Part shown: in pieces, positions 9,854 through 15,313 of the stretch
How positions within the stretch are numbered: the stretch's first letter is position 1
Layout: the number at the start of each line of letters is the position of its first letter
NCBI GenBank assembly: GCA_904420255.1
Contig: CAJFUT010000216.1
Span: 1-15,382, forward strand
Origin: an uncultured Angelakisella sp.
GTDB taxonomy: Bacteria > Bacillota > Clostridia > Oscillospirales > Ruminococcaceae
DNA length: 15,382 nt
Reading direction: 5' to 3'
Translations under genes and position numbers: made by a program
The notes under the pieces: generated by a model
What the model saw: the letters and a program-made list of their open reading frames with translations, nothing else
Told to the model about the DNA's origin: nothing
The model's database searches: none

Positions 9854-9883
9854 GTCATAAAGCTGGACGTCCCCCCATATATT
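9854..9883 (+). promoter_or_regulatory. Sigma-E-like promoter of the spoIIIA operon
   Basis: GTCATAAA (9854-9861) and CATATATT (9876-9883) are separated by 14 bp. They agree at 6 of 8 positions each with the B. subtilis sigma-E boxes GTCATATT and CATACAAT, and the spacing is the usual one. This site is the only AT-rich patch between the upstream terminator and spoIIIAA, 30 nt before the ATG. spoIIIA is a known sigma-E operon in B. subtilis. The use here is inferred. Confidence 0.7.
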
Positions 9884-9913
9884 TAGACTAACAAGGGACA
9901 AGGGGGAAGGCTT

Positions 9914-10957
9914 ATGGCGCTGGCAGGGGAATTTGACCGGGCGGTATCCTACCTCCCGCCATCCATCCGGGACCTTCTCCAGGGGCTTCCCGAAGCGGAA
10001 AAGGCCCGGATTCAGGAGGTGCGCCTCCGGTCCGGCCGTCCCCTCTCGGTGTTTGACGGGGAGGGGAGCCGGTTCGTCAGGGGGGACGGGAGGACCGCCG
10101 GCCCGGGGCAGGGGGGCTTTCTGGTGGACAAGGCCCTTCTCCATGAGGCCTTTGTCCAGCTTTGCGATTATTCGGTCCACACCCACCAGCAGGAGGTGGA
10201 GCAGGGGTTTGTCACCACTCCGGGCGGGGACCGGGTGGGAGTGTGTGCCAGCGTGGTGAAAAACCGGGACGGCACCCTGGCCTGCCGGGAAATCTCCTCC
10301 CTGAATCTCCGGATTTCCAGGGAGGTCCCGGGTACCGGGAGAGAGCTGGCCCGGCTGTGGGACCGCCGCCGGGGTGTCATCCTGGCGGGAGGGCCGGGGA
10401 CGGGGAAAACCACCATGCTCCGGGACCTGGGGAGGGCCCTTGCCTCCGGGGAGCTGGGCCCCTGCCGGAAGGTGGTGTTTGTGGACGAGCGGTATGAGCT
10501 GTCCGCCATGTTTCAGGGGACTCCCCTCCGGGACATCGGGCTGTGCGGGGACGCCGTCTGCGGCCTGCCCAAGGGCGGGGGGATGGAGCAGGCGGTGCGG
10601 ACCCTTTCCCCGGAATACATTGTCTGCGATGAGCTGGGCTCCCGGGAGGAAGCGAAGGAGGTGGCGGCGGGCCTGGCCTGCGGGGTGAGGTTTCTGGTTT
10701 CGGTCCACTGCGGCAGCAGAGAGGAGCTGTTCCGAAATCCCATCCTCCGGGAGCTGATGGGGACCCGTGCCTTCAGCGGGGTGGCCCTGCTGGATTCCCC
10801 GCGCCGTCCCTCCCACATCATCCATTTCTTTACCGAGGAGGAATACCATGGCGAAGTTTTTGGGGCTGCTGATGGTCTTTGGCTGCGGGGCGCTGCTGGG
10901 GTGGGGGAAGGCCCTGGGAATGAGCCGGCGGGCCGGGGAACTGGAGAAATGGCGTGA
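9914..10957 (+). CDS. spoIIIAA: Stage III sporulation ATPase SpoIIIAA
   Basis: The 347-residue mother-cell ATPase energises the SpoIIIA-SpoIIQ channel and resembles secretion ATPases of the VirB11/PilT kind. The N-terminal domain has QEVRLRSGRPLSV and a GFVTTPGGDRVGVCASVV stretch typical of the family. The P-loop is GGPGTGKTT with Lys165, and the Walker B region is VVFVDER (Asp191, Glu192). VCDELGSREEAKEV and SVHCGSREE follow. The ATG at 9914 follows AAGGGGGAAGG. The family usually ends near residue 310, at the point reached here by FFTEEEY. Here the frame continues about 36 more Gly/Ala-rich residues inside the spoIIIAB coding sequence, an overlap of 110 nt. That tail reads like a shifted frame of spoIIIAB and probably has no conserved fold. 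Confidence 0.94.
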   Translation: MALAGEFDRAVSYLPPSIRDLLQGLPEAEKARIQEVRLRSGRPLSVFDGEGSRFVRGDGRTAGPGQGGFLVDKALLHEAFVQLCDYSVHTHQQEVEQGFVTTPGGDRVGVCASVVKNRDGTLACREISSLNLRISREVPGTGRELARLWDRRRGVILAGGPGTGKTTMLRDLGRALASGELGPCRKVVFVDERYELSAMFQGTPLRDIGLCGDAVCGLPKGGGMEQAVRTLSPEYIVCDELGSREEAKEVAAGLACGVRFLVSVHCGSREELFRNPILRELMGTRAFSGVALLDSPRRPSHIIHFFTEEEYHGEVFGAADGLWLRGAAGVGEGPGNEPAGRGTGEMA

Positions 10958-11348
10958 GTTTTTGAAGGAATTCCGAATCCATCTGGAGGCCACCCGGTCC
11001 TCACCCCGTGAAATCGTCCGGACACTTGGCAAGCAAAATGCCTTTACAGATTCTCCGGGCATCCAGGCCCTCCGGTCCGCCTTTGAAATGGACAGCAGCT
11101 TCTCCCGCTGCCTGGGGCGGGCCCTGGAGGGGAAGGGACTTCTCCCCGAGACGGTCCCGATCCTGATGAACCTGGCGGACGTGGTGGGGGCCCGCCCTCT
11201 GGAGGAGCAGCTTTCCGCCCTGGAAACGGCGGAGCTCCTCATGGCCCGGGAGGGGGCCGCCGCCCGGGAGCGGAGCCGGCAGTACGGCGGCCTCTGCCAG
11301 CGGCTGGGGGTTCTGCTGGGGCTGATGGCGGTGGTGATCCTGGCCTGA
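10848..11348 (+). CDS. spoIIIAB: Stage III sporulation protein SpoIIIAB
   Basis: The 166-residue membrane protein belongs to the mother-cell channel complex. An N-terminal hydrophobic segment (about residues 2-20) contains LLMVFGCGALLGWGKA and is followed by a helical region (ELEKWREFLKEFRIHLEATRSSPREI). That region has the pattern shared with type II secretion F-domain proteins. The C-terminal segment (LGVLLGLMAVVILA) closes the protein. Length is close to the B. subtilis protein (about 171). The in-frame ATG at 10767 is rejected. The ATG at 10848 has GAGGAGG at 10835-10841 and gives the normal N-terminus. Its first 110 nt are also read in another frame by spoIIIAA. An unusual gap of about 180 nt follows before spoIIIAC. 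Confidence 0.92.
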   Translation: MAKFLGLLMVFGCGALLGWGKALGMSRRAGELEKWREFLKEFRIHLEATRSSPREIVRTLGKQNAFTDSPGIQALRSAFEMDSSFSRCLGRALEGKGLLPETVPILMNLADVVGARPLEEQLSALETAELLMAREGAAARERSRQYGGLCQRLGVLLGLMAVVILA

Positions 11349-11404
11349 AATTCTCCCCCCGGGGGCCGCCGGCCGGCCAAAGGGGAGGAGGGAAGCCTTC
11401 CCGG

Positions 11405-11539
11405 ATGGGAAAGAAAACGGGCAGGCCGCGGCGGTTCCGGGAGCTTGCGGAAATGGACCGGGAAATATGCCGGGGTGATTGGGGGATGCGGCCCTGGGGG
11501 CGCCCCGGCATGAGAAGGAGTGAAAGAAATGGACGTTGA
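11405..11539 (+). CDS. Possible small basic ORF (44 residues) between spoIIIAB and spoIIIAC
   Basis: The ATG at 11405 opens a 44-codon frame ending in TGA at 11537-11539, which overlaps the first 11 nt of spoIIIAC in another frame. A purine-rich AAAGGGGAGGAGGG lies at 11380-11393, a possible ribosome-binding site though 11-12 nt from the ATG. The peptide is very basic (starts MGKKTGRPRRFRELAEMDRE) with a Trp- and Gly-rich centre and no membrane segment. I do not recognise it. spoIIIA genes usually abut, so this insert of about 180 nt needs some explanation, but an ORF this short is expected by chance in GC-rich DNA. A GGGGCGCCCC palindrome lies in the same gap. Confidence 0.2.
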   Translation: MGKKTGRPRRFRELAEMDREICRGDWGMRPWGRPGMRRSERNGR

Positions 11540-11723
11540 TCTCATTTTCCGAATCGCCGCCATCGGCATCATTGTTTCGGTGCTGTACCAGGTGCTGCTT
11601 CGTTCCGGCCGGGAGGAGCAGGCGATGCTCACCTCCCTGGCGGGGTTGATTGTGGTGCTGATGATGATGATCGAGGAGATCAGCAACCTTTTTGAAACGG
11701 TGAAAACGGTGTTTGGGCTATGA
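11529..11723 (+). CDS. spoIIIAC: Stage III sporulation protein SpoIIIAC
   Basis: The 64-residue membrane protein has two hydrophobic helices separated by a short polar turn (LLRSGREEQAML), as in B. subtilis SpoIIIAC (68 residues). It starts MDVDLIFRIAAIGIIV, very like the family N-terminus, and ends EEISNLFETVKTVFGL. It is part of the membrane base of the mother-cell channel. The ATG at 11529 with GAGAAGGAG at 11512-11520 is preferred to an in-frame GTG at 11520, whose first base lies inside that ribosome-binding site. The stop overlaps the spoIIIAD ATG by 4 nt (ATGA). Confidence 0.93.
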   Translation: MDVDLIFRIAAIGIIVSVLYQVLLRSGREEQAMLTSLAGLIVVLMMMIEEISNLFETVKTVFGL

Positions 11724-12118
11724 CGCCGGATCTCTTTGCCATCGCGGTTTTCTGCATCACCGCCACGGTGCTGGCCCTGGTGCTCCGGCAGTACCGCCCG
11801 GAATTCGCCATCTTTGTTTCCTTGGCCTGCAGCGTGGCCGTGGTCCTCTATGTGGCCCAGGGGATCGGCCAGGTGATGGAGGAGCTGGAGCTGCTTTTCA
11901 GCAACACCCTTCTTTCCGAGGAGCTGATCCAGGTGGTGCTGAAATGCCTGGGGGTCTGCATCCTCACCGAGCTGGCGGGGCAGACCTGCAGGGACGCCGG
12001 GGAAAACGCCATCGGCGCCAAGATCGAGCTGGCGGGGAAGGTGACCCTGGTGGTGGTGAGCATCCCCCTGTTTCAGCAGCTGATCAACGTGGCGGGGACG
12101 CTTCTGAACCTGAGCTGA
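11720..12118 (+). CDS. spoIIIAD: Stage III sporulation protein SpoIIIAD
   Basis: The 132-residue integral membrane protein has the same length as the B. subtilis homologue. SpoIIIAC resembles part of SpoIIIAD, and both are channel components. Hydrophobic helices occur near residues 5-22 and 29-50 and towards the C-terminus (VTLVVVSIPLFQQLINVA). The conserved family patch is KCLGVCILTELAGQTCRDAGENAIGAKIE, which I give in part only: LTELAGQTCRDAGE near residue 85. Translation starts in an ATGA overlap with spoIIIAC and ends 14 nt before spoIIIAE, so the genes are tightly coupled. Confidence 0.94.
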   Translation: MTPDLFAIAVFCITATVLALVLRQYRPEFAIFVSLACSVAVVLYVAQGIGQVMEELELLFSNTLLSEELIQVVLKCLGVCILTELAGQTCRDAGENAIGAKIELAGKVTLVVVSIPLFQQLINVAGTLLNLS

Positions 12119-12132
12119 GGAGGTGGGGGAGA

Positions 12133-13281
12133 ATGGGGAGCCTGAAACGGCGGCTTGCCGCCCTGGGGGCGGCGGTGATTCTGATTTTCGCCCCGGTCCC
12201 CGCCTTCGCCCTGGATTACGATTACCAGGGGCAGATGGAGGATTATTTTGCGGGGGAGGGCTTTCAGGAGCTGTTAGACAAGCTCCCCCAGGGGGCGAAG
12301 GATTTCCTGGAGGAACTGGGGCTGTACGGCATCAGCGGCACGGTGGAGGGGATGACGCCCCAGGTTTTTCTTTCCGCCCTGTGGGATACCTTCCTGGGCT
12401 ATCTGAGCGCGCCCCTTCGGATGCTGGTTTCCCTGGTGGGGATCATCATTCTGTGCGCCATGCTGGAAAGCTTCAGCTCCTCCTTCACCACCAGCGGCGT
12501 CGAGTCCATCTTCAATATCGTCATCACGGTTTTTATCAGCAGCATCATCATCAACCCCATTGTGGAATGCATTGTGGACACCAGCAGGGTCATCGAGGAT
12601 TTCGCGGTGTTTATCCTCAGCTTTATCCCGGTATTCGCCGGGGTGATCACCGCCTCGGGACAGCCCATGACAGGGGCCGCCTATAACCTTTTCCTGTTCT
12701 GGATGTGCCAGCTCACCGCCCAGCTGGTTACCTCGGTGTTTGTCCCCCTCCTGTGCGCCTATCTGGCCCTGTCGGTCCTTTCGGTGGTCTGCCCGAGGCT
12801 GAACCTTTCCGGGCTGGTGGGCGGGATCAAAACCTTCGTCACCTGGAGCCTGGGGCTGATCCTCACCGTATTCATCGGCCTTATGTCCATCCAGTCGGTG
12901 GTGGCCTCCAGCGGCGATTCCATCGCGGTGAAAACCACAAAGTTCTTCATCGGCAGCATGATCCCCGCGGTGGGCGGGGCCCTGGCGGACCTTTTCGTGG
13001 CGGCCCAGGGGTGCATCCAGCTGGTGAAGGGGACCCTGGGGGCCTTCGGGATCATCGTTACCGCCCTCACCTTCCTGCCGGTGCTGGCCCGGACCGCCAT
13101 CTGGTACCTCACCATCGGCGCCGGCGCCATCATCAGCGAGCTGTTCAGCCTTCCCCAGATCACAAAGCTGATGAAGGCCCTTTCCTCCACCCTGGGGATC
13201 CTGGTGGCGGTGCTGCTTTACGACGCCCTTCTGGTGATTATTTCCACCACCCTTTTGATTGTGACCTTCCGGGCGGGGTAG
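12133..13281 (+). CDS. spoIIIAE: Stage III sporulation protein SpoIIIAE
   Basis: The 382-residue polytopic membrane protein is the largest membrane part of the SpoIIIA complex (B. subtilis: about 399 residues). It starts with a cleavable-looking signal peptide (basic MGSLKRR, hydrophobic core, ending PVPAFA near residue 26). An extracytoplasmic region follows with QGAKDFLEELGLYGI and DTFLGYLSAPLRML. A series of about seven to eight hydrophobic helices runs to the C-terminus. The stretch VFAGVITASGQPMTGAAY is typical of the family. The ATG at 12133 follows GAGGAGGTGGGGGA, and the open frame upstream is a shadow of spoIIIAC/AD. A 35-nt gap leads to spoIIIAF. Confidence 0.95.
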   Translation: MGSLKRRLAALGAAVILIFAPVPAFALDYDYQGQMEDYFAGEGFQELLDKLPQGAKDFLEELGLYGISGTVEGMTPQVFLSALWDTFLGYLSAPLRMLVSLVGIIILCAMLESFSSSFTTSGVESIFNIVITVFISSIIINPIVECIVDTSRVIEDFAVFILSFIPVFAGVITASGQPMTGAAYNLFLFWMCQLTAQLVTSVFVPLLCAYLALSVLSVVCPRLNLSGLVGGIKTFVTWSLGLILTVFIGLMSIQSVVASSGDSIAVKTTKFFIGSMIPAVGGALADLFVAAQGCIQLVKGTLGAFGIIVTALTFLPVLARTAIWYLTIGAGAIISELFSLPQITKLMKALSSTLGILVAVLLYDALLVIISTTLLIVTFRAG

Positions 13282-13300
13282 CCCGCCGAAGGCCGGTGCC

Positions 13301-13319
13301 GAAGGAGGATGCAGGCTTG
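13301..13319 (+). promoter_or_regulatory. Ribosome-binding site and TTG start of spoIIIAF
   Basis: GAAGGAGG at 13301-13308 is eight bases before TTG at 13317-13319, in frame with spoIIIAF. The alternative in-frame GTG at 13326 would be 17 bases away. The ATG at 13309 and the ATG at 13321 are in other frames. Confidence 0.65.
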
Positions 13320-13811
13320 GATGAAGTGAGGCAATGGGTTTTTACCATCTGCTGCGGGACGCTGCTCTGCGGGGTGGTGTCGGTGCTGCTTCCCGGGAAG
13401 GGCACCGAGCGGCTGATGAGCATGATCCTGGGGCTGTTTATGCTCTGCTGCTTCCTGCTGCCGGCGGGGATCAGCCTGGAGCTGCCGGAGATCGACCTTC
13501 CGGCGGCGGAATCAGCCAGGAGCCAGGCCGCCGGGGAGCTGACCGATTATTTCCTCCAGGATACCCTCCGGCGTTCGGAGGAGGAGCTGGCGGATGCGGC
13601 GGCCAAAGAACTGCGGCAATATGGCATAAATGAGAAAGACATCCAAATATACATAGAAACAGACGAGTCAGAGGACGGCAGCGTCCTGGGGCTTACCGTG
13701 AACATCACCCTGCCGGAGGAGGCGAGGGAGCATCACCGGGAGCTTGTTAGGATCCTGGAATATGAGCTGGGCGCCCAGGTCCGGCTGGAATATGGAGGGG
13801 AAGGGGCATGA
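13317..13811 (+). CDS. spoIIIAF: Stage III sporulation protein SpoIIIAF
   Basis: From the TTG at 13317 the product has 164 residues. Two hydrophobic helices (about residues 9-26 and 36-53, the second LMSMILGLFMLCCFLLPAGI) are followed by a soluble domain of alpha/beta character. This domain ends EHHRELVRILEYELGAQVRLEY and corresponds to the ring-building fold reported for SpoIIIAF. The start was chosen by the Shine-Dalgarno at 13301-13308. Between about 13618 and 13675 codon use changes to AT-rich triplets (three ATA codons, ACA, TCA), unlike the surrounding GC-ending codons. A promoter-like element lies there. The stop overlaps the spoIIIAG ATG (ATGA). Confidence 0.9.
   Translation: MDEVRQWVFTICCGTLLCGVVSVLLPGKGTERLMSMILGLFMLCCFLLPAGISLELPEIDLPAAESARSQAAGELTDYFLQDTLRRSEEELADAAAKELRQYGINEKDIQIYIETDESEDGSVLGLTVNITLPEEAREHHRELVRILEYELGAQVRLEYGGEGA
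13623..13651 (+). promoter_or_regulatory. Candidate internal sigma-E-like promoter inside spoIIIAF
   Basis: GGCATAAA at 13623-13630 differs by one base from the -35-like box before spoIIIAA (GTCATAAA). After 13 bp, CAAATATA at 13644-13651 matches the spoIIIAA -10-like CATATATT at 6 of 8 positions. A second possible -10, CATAGAAA, is at 13652-13659. The site lies about 150 nt before spoIIIAG. An internal promoter serving the last genes is known in the B. subtilis spoIIIA locus. Use here is inferred. Confidence 0.35.
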
Positions 13812-14371
13812 AGGAGCCTCTTGTACTGAAATTCGGGAAATACAAAATCAGCCTTCAGACCCTGGTGTTCCTTTTGGGGATCACGGGGATCCTTCTCATC
13901 GGCCTTTCCACCTTTCTCCCGGAAAGGGCGGAGGAGCCGGCGGGGAGCGGGGTGCTGGAAACCGACGCCAGGGCCTACGCCTCCGAGCTGGAAAGCCGCC
14001 TGCAGTCCATTCTGGAGCAGATGGAGGGAGTGGGTCAGGCCCGGGTGATGGTGACCCTGGAAAACGGGTATCAAAAGGTATACGCCAAATCGGAAAAGGT
14101 GAACAACGACGTTTTGGAGGACATCCGGGCCGAGGATGAGCGGAAGACCCAGGAAAAACAGGTGACTGAGCAGACCTATATCCTCATCGACGGCGCCGGA
14201 GGCGAGCAGCCCCTTGTGACGGCGGAGCTGGAGCCCCAGGTAAAGGGGGTCGTGGTGGTTTGCGAGGGAGGGGACCAGCCTGATGTGGTGGGAAAGGTGG
14301 TGGACGCGGTGAAGGTGGCCCTGGACATCTCCTCAACCCGCATCTCGGTTTCCAAACTGACCGTAAAATAA
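13808..14371 (+). CDS. spoIIIAG: Stage III sporulation protein SpoIIIAG
   Basis: The 187-residue single-pass protein forms a large ring in the space between mother cell and forespore. A short basic head is followed by one membrane helix at residues 17-37 (QTLVFLLGITGILLIGLSTF). The outer domain begins with a helix (YASELESRLQSILEQMEGVG). It then has strands ARVMVTLENGYQKVYAK, an inserted charged region with EDERKTQEKQ, and the ring-building motif ending KGVVVVCEGGDQPDVVGKVVDAVKVAL. It is somewhat shorter than the B. subtilis protein (about 229). It starts in an ATGA overlap with spoIIIAF. A 39-nt gap leads to spoIIIAH. Confidence 0.95.
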   Translation: MKEPLVLKFGKYKISLQTLVFLLGITGILLIGLSTFLPERAEEPAGSGVLETDARAYASELESRLQSILEQMEGVGQARVMVTLENGYQKVYAKSEKVNNDVLEDIRAEDERKTQEKQVTEQTYILIDGAGGEQPLVTAELEPQVKGVVVVCEGGDQPDVVGKVVDAVKVALDISSTRISVSKLTVK

Positions 14372-14410
14372 AAAACGGCGGATAGAATTTGCTTGGAGGG
14401 TTTTGCAGCT

Positions 14411-14950
14411 ATGAAAATGAATATGATCATCAGCAAAAAGCACATCGTCCTATCGGCCCTGGTGCTGGCGCTCAGCGTCGCGGTTTATCTGAACTGGGAA
14501 TATGTCAAGACAAACGGGGACAGCTTTGAAAGCACCAGCAAGATCGCCGTCAGCGGCGAGGTGGCGGAGGATCCCGCCGCCGATGAAACAGCGGCCTATG
14601 GGGAAGCCTATTTTGCCGAGGCGAAGCTCTCCCGCACCAAATCCCGGGATGAGGCGGCCGACGCCCTGAAATATATGCTGGAGGACGCCAACCTCACCAC
14701 CGATCAGATGACCGAACTGACCCTCCAGGCGGCCGCCATCGCGGAAGCCATTGAGGTGGAGGGGAAAATCGAAAACCTCATCAAGGCCAAGGGCTTTGAG
14801 GATTGCATGGTCTACCTGGAGGACGACAAGATCGACGTGCTGGTGAAGTGCGACGGGATGACCGACAGCGAGGCCGCCCAGATCAAGGACGTCATTCTGG
14901 GTGAGGTGGATGTGGAGGATAAAAATATTTCCATTATCGAAATCAAATAG
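14411..14950 (+). CDS. spoIIIAH: Stage III sporulation protein SpoIIIAH
   Basis: The 179-residue mother-cell membrane protein pairs with forespore SpoIIQ across the septum. One membrane helix (about residues 11-28) follows a short basic head. An acidic linker and a long helix (YFAEAKLSRTKSRDEAADALKY, shown here only as EAKLSRTKSRDEAADALK) lead to the compact C-terminal ring-building domain. That domain has EGKIENLIKAKGFEDCMVYL and DKIDVLVK, related in fold to the EscJ/PrgK ring proteins of type III secretion. The ATG at 14411 has TTGGAGGG at 14393-14400. The TTG at 14393 lies inside that site and is rejected. An ATG at 14417 is also possible. This is the last spoIIIA gene; the structured repeat region follows 16 nt later. 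Confidence 0.95.
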   Translation: MKMNMIISKKHIVLSALVLALSVAVYLNWEYVKTNGDSFESTSKIAVSGEVAEDPAADETAAYGEAYFAEAKLSRTKSRDEAADALKYMLEDANLTTDQMTELTLQAAAIAEAIEVEGKIENLIKAKGFEDCMVYLEDDKIDVLVKCDGMTDSEAAQIKDVILGEVDVEDKNISIIEIK

Positions 14951-14951
14951 G

Positions 14952-14979
14952 TTGTACTGGTTTGAAAATGTGGTATAAT
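14952..14979 (+). promoter_or_regulatory. Possible extended -10 promoter entering the repeat region
   Basis: TGGTATAAT at 14971-14979 is a perfect TGn-TATAAT extended -10. TTGTAC at 14952-14957 is a partial -35 (TTG conserved) at 16-bp spacing. The -10 lies inside the left arm of a perfect 19-bp palindrome, so it may simply be part of the repeat. If active, it would transcribe the structured repeats and the Asp23-like gene. Confidence 0.35.
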
Positions 14980-15007
14980 AGCCTCAAAGAGGCTATTATA
15001 CCACATT
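14967..15007. repeat. Perfect 19-bp inverted repeat with 3-nt loop
   Basis: Bases 14967-14985 and 14989-15007 are exact reverse complements around AAA. Because of the symmetry both strands carry TGGTATAATAGCC. This is the best-preserved of three copies of a palindromic core; the others are at 15087-15114 and 15200-15219. There is no T run right after the stem, so a simple terminator role for spoIIIA is not obvious, although GTTTT follows. Confidence 0.85.
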
Positions 15008-15016
15008 GTTTTAAAA

Positions 15017-15059
15017 GCCCTTTTCCTCGTCCCCTGCGGGGACAACCGGAAAAGATGGC
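15017..15059. ncRNA. Two-part hairpin of repeat unit A, candidate structured RNA element
   Basis: An outer stem GCC/GGC (15017-15019 with 15057-15059) is followed by a two-base AT bulge on the 3' side. A 7-bp stem comes next (15020-15026 with 15048-15054). Then comes an asymmetric internal loop, TC (15027-15028) against AACC (15044-15047). A 6-bp stem follows (15029-15034 with 15038-15043), with loop TGC. Unit B holds the same design with different paired bases. Which strand is transcribed is not known. Confidence 0.5.
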
Positions 15060-15092
15060 CCATACCACAACCGCTTTGCGCTTGTGGTATGG
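15060..15092. repeat. Inverted repeat, second hairpin of unit A
   Basis: CCATACCACAA (15060-15070) pairs exactly with TTGTGGTATGG (15082-15092). Inside, after one C-C mismatch, CGC pairs with GCG around TTT. The right arm also forms the left arm of the next palindrome (15087-15114), so the two cannot form together. Confidence 0.7.
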
Positions 15093-15114
15093 TAGCCTCA
15101 ACGGGCTATTATAC
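15087..15114. repeat. Second copy of the palindromic core
   Basis: GTATGGTAGCC (15087-15097) pairs with GGCTATTATAC (15104-15114) over all 11 positions if two adjacent G-T pairs are allowed, with loop TCAACG. It is a diverged copy of the perfect palindrome at 14967-15007. As DNA it has two mismatches, while as + strand RNA the helix is complete. Confidence 0.65.
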
Positions 15115-15126
15115 TCTGATTTCAAA

Positions 15127-15169
15127 GCCGTTTTTCTCCCCGGCTGTACCGGGAACCGAAAAACATGGC
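15127..15169. ncRNA. Two-part hairpin of repeat unit B, covarying with unit A
   Basis: It has the same plan and total length as 15017-15059. GCC/GGC (15127-15129 with 15167-15169) comes first, then the AT bulge, then a 7-bp stem (15130-15136 with 15158-15164). The internal loop is TC (15137-15138) against AACC (15154-15157), followed by a 5-bp stem (15139-15143 with 15149-15153) and loop CTGTA. Pair 15030-15064 positions aside, the first pair of the 7-bp stem is G-C here and C-G in unit A, and the sixth is T-A here and C-G in unit A. Confidence 0.5.
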
Positions 15170-15199
15170 GGATAATCCCATTCGCGCTTGGCGCTCATG

Positions 15200-15219
15200 A
15201 ATAGCCTCAACGGGCTATT
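15200..15219. repeat. Third, shortened copy of the palindromic core
   Basis: AATAGCC (15200-15206) pairs with GGCTATT (15213-15219) around TCAACG. The right side continues as TATACCA, like the first copy, but the left side has lost the matching bases, so only 7 bp remain. Confidence 0.6.
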
Positions 15220-15297
15220 ATACCATTTTATTTTAAAAGACCCGGGGTTCGCTTTGGGCGGGCCCACCCCGCGAAGTGGGAAGCAGTTGTGATGATC

Positions 15298-15313
15298 CGC
15301 GCGATTTTGCGCG
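15298..15313 (+). repeat. Small hairpin in the leader of the Asp23-like gene
   Basis: CGCGC (15298-15302) pairs with GCGCG (15309-15313) around a 6-nt loop GATTTT. It ends 11 nt before the GGAGGT ribosome-binding site (15325-15330). The stretch 15241-15280 before it can form several competing GC-rich stems (for example CGGGGT with ACCCCG, or CCCAC with GTGGG). No clear -35/-10 pair was found in 15241-15338. Confidence 0.4.

Larger units (their letters stand above)
14991..15212. repeat. Two tandem diverged repeat units of 113 and 109 bp, with a partial third from 15213
   Basis: Unit A (14991-15103) and unit B (15104-15212) both start with GGCTATTATAC and end with TAGCCTCAACG. In between, each has AAAGCC, a two-part hairpin, then a second hairpin rich in GCGC. 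A third copy starts at 15213 with GGCTATTATACCA and TTTTAAAAG, then departs from the pattern. Identity between units is patchy but the order of hairpins is kept. I see no long ORF that keeps frame between units. Confidence 0.75.

Noticed and set aside
9668..11686. 672-codon minus-strand open frame opposite the rhomboid-like gene and spoIIIAA-AC
   Set aside because: It runs through a terminator, a promoter and several certain genes, with Arg/Pro/Ser-rich low-complexity content.
11713..12132. Upstream extension of the spoIIIAE frame by 140 codons
   Set aside because: It covers spoIIIAC/AD sequence in another frame. The ATG at 12133 has a strong ribosome-binding site and begins a proper signal peptide.
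14967..15007. Simple intrinsic terminator for the spoIIIA operon
   Set aside because: The stem is very long and AT-rich, contains promoter-like sequence, and recurs downstream in diverged copies. A weak termination effect is still possible but does not explain the repetition.
14962..15204. 80-codon + strand ORF through the repeat units
   Set aside because: There is no convincing ribosome-binding site. One-base indels between units shift the frame relative to the aligned hairpins, while the pairing is kept, so structure and not coding explains the pattern.
14991..15240. CRISPR array
   Set aside because: Only two to three units, of about 110 bp, with internal hairpins and diverged sequence; no short identical repeats with unique spacers and no cas genes.
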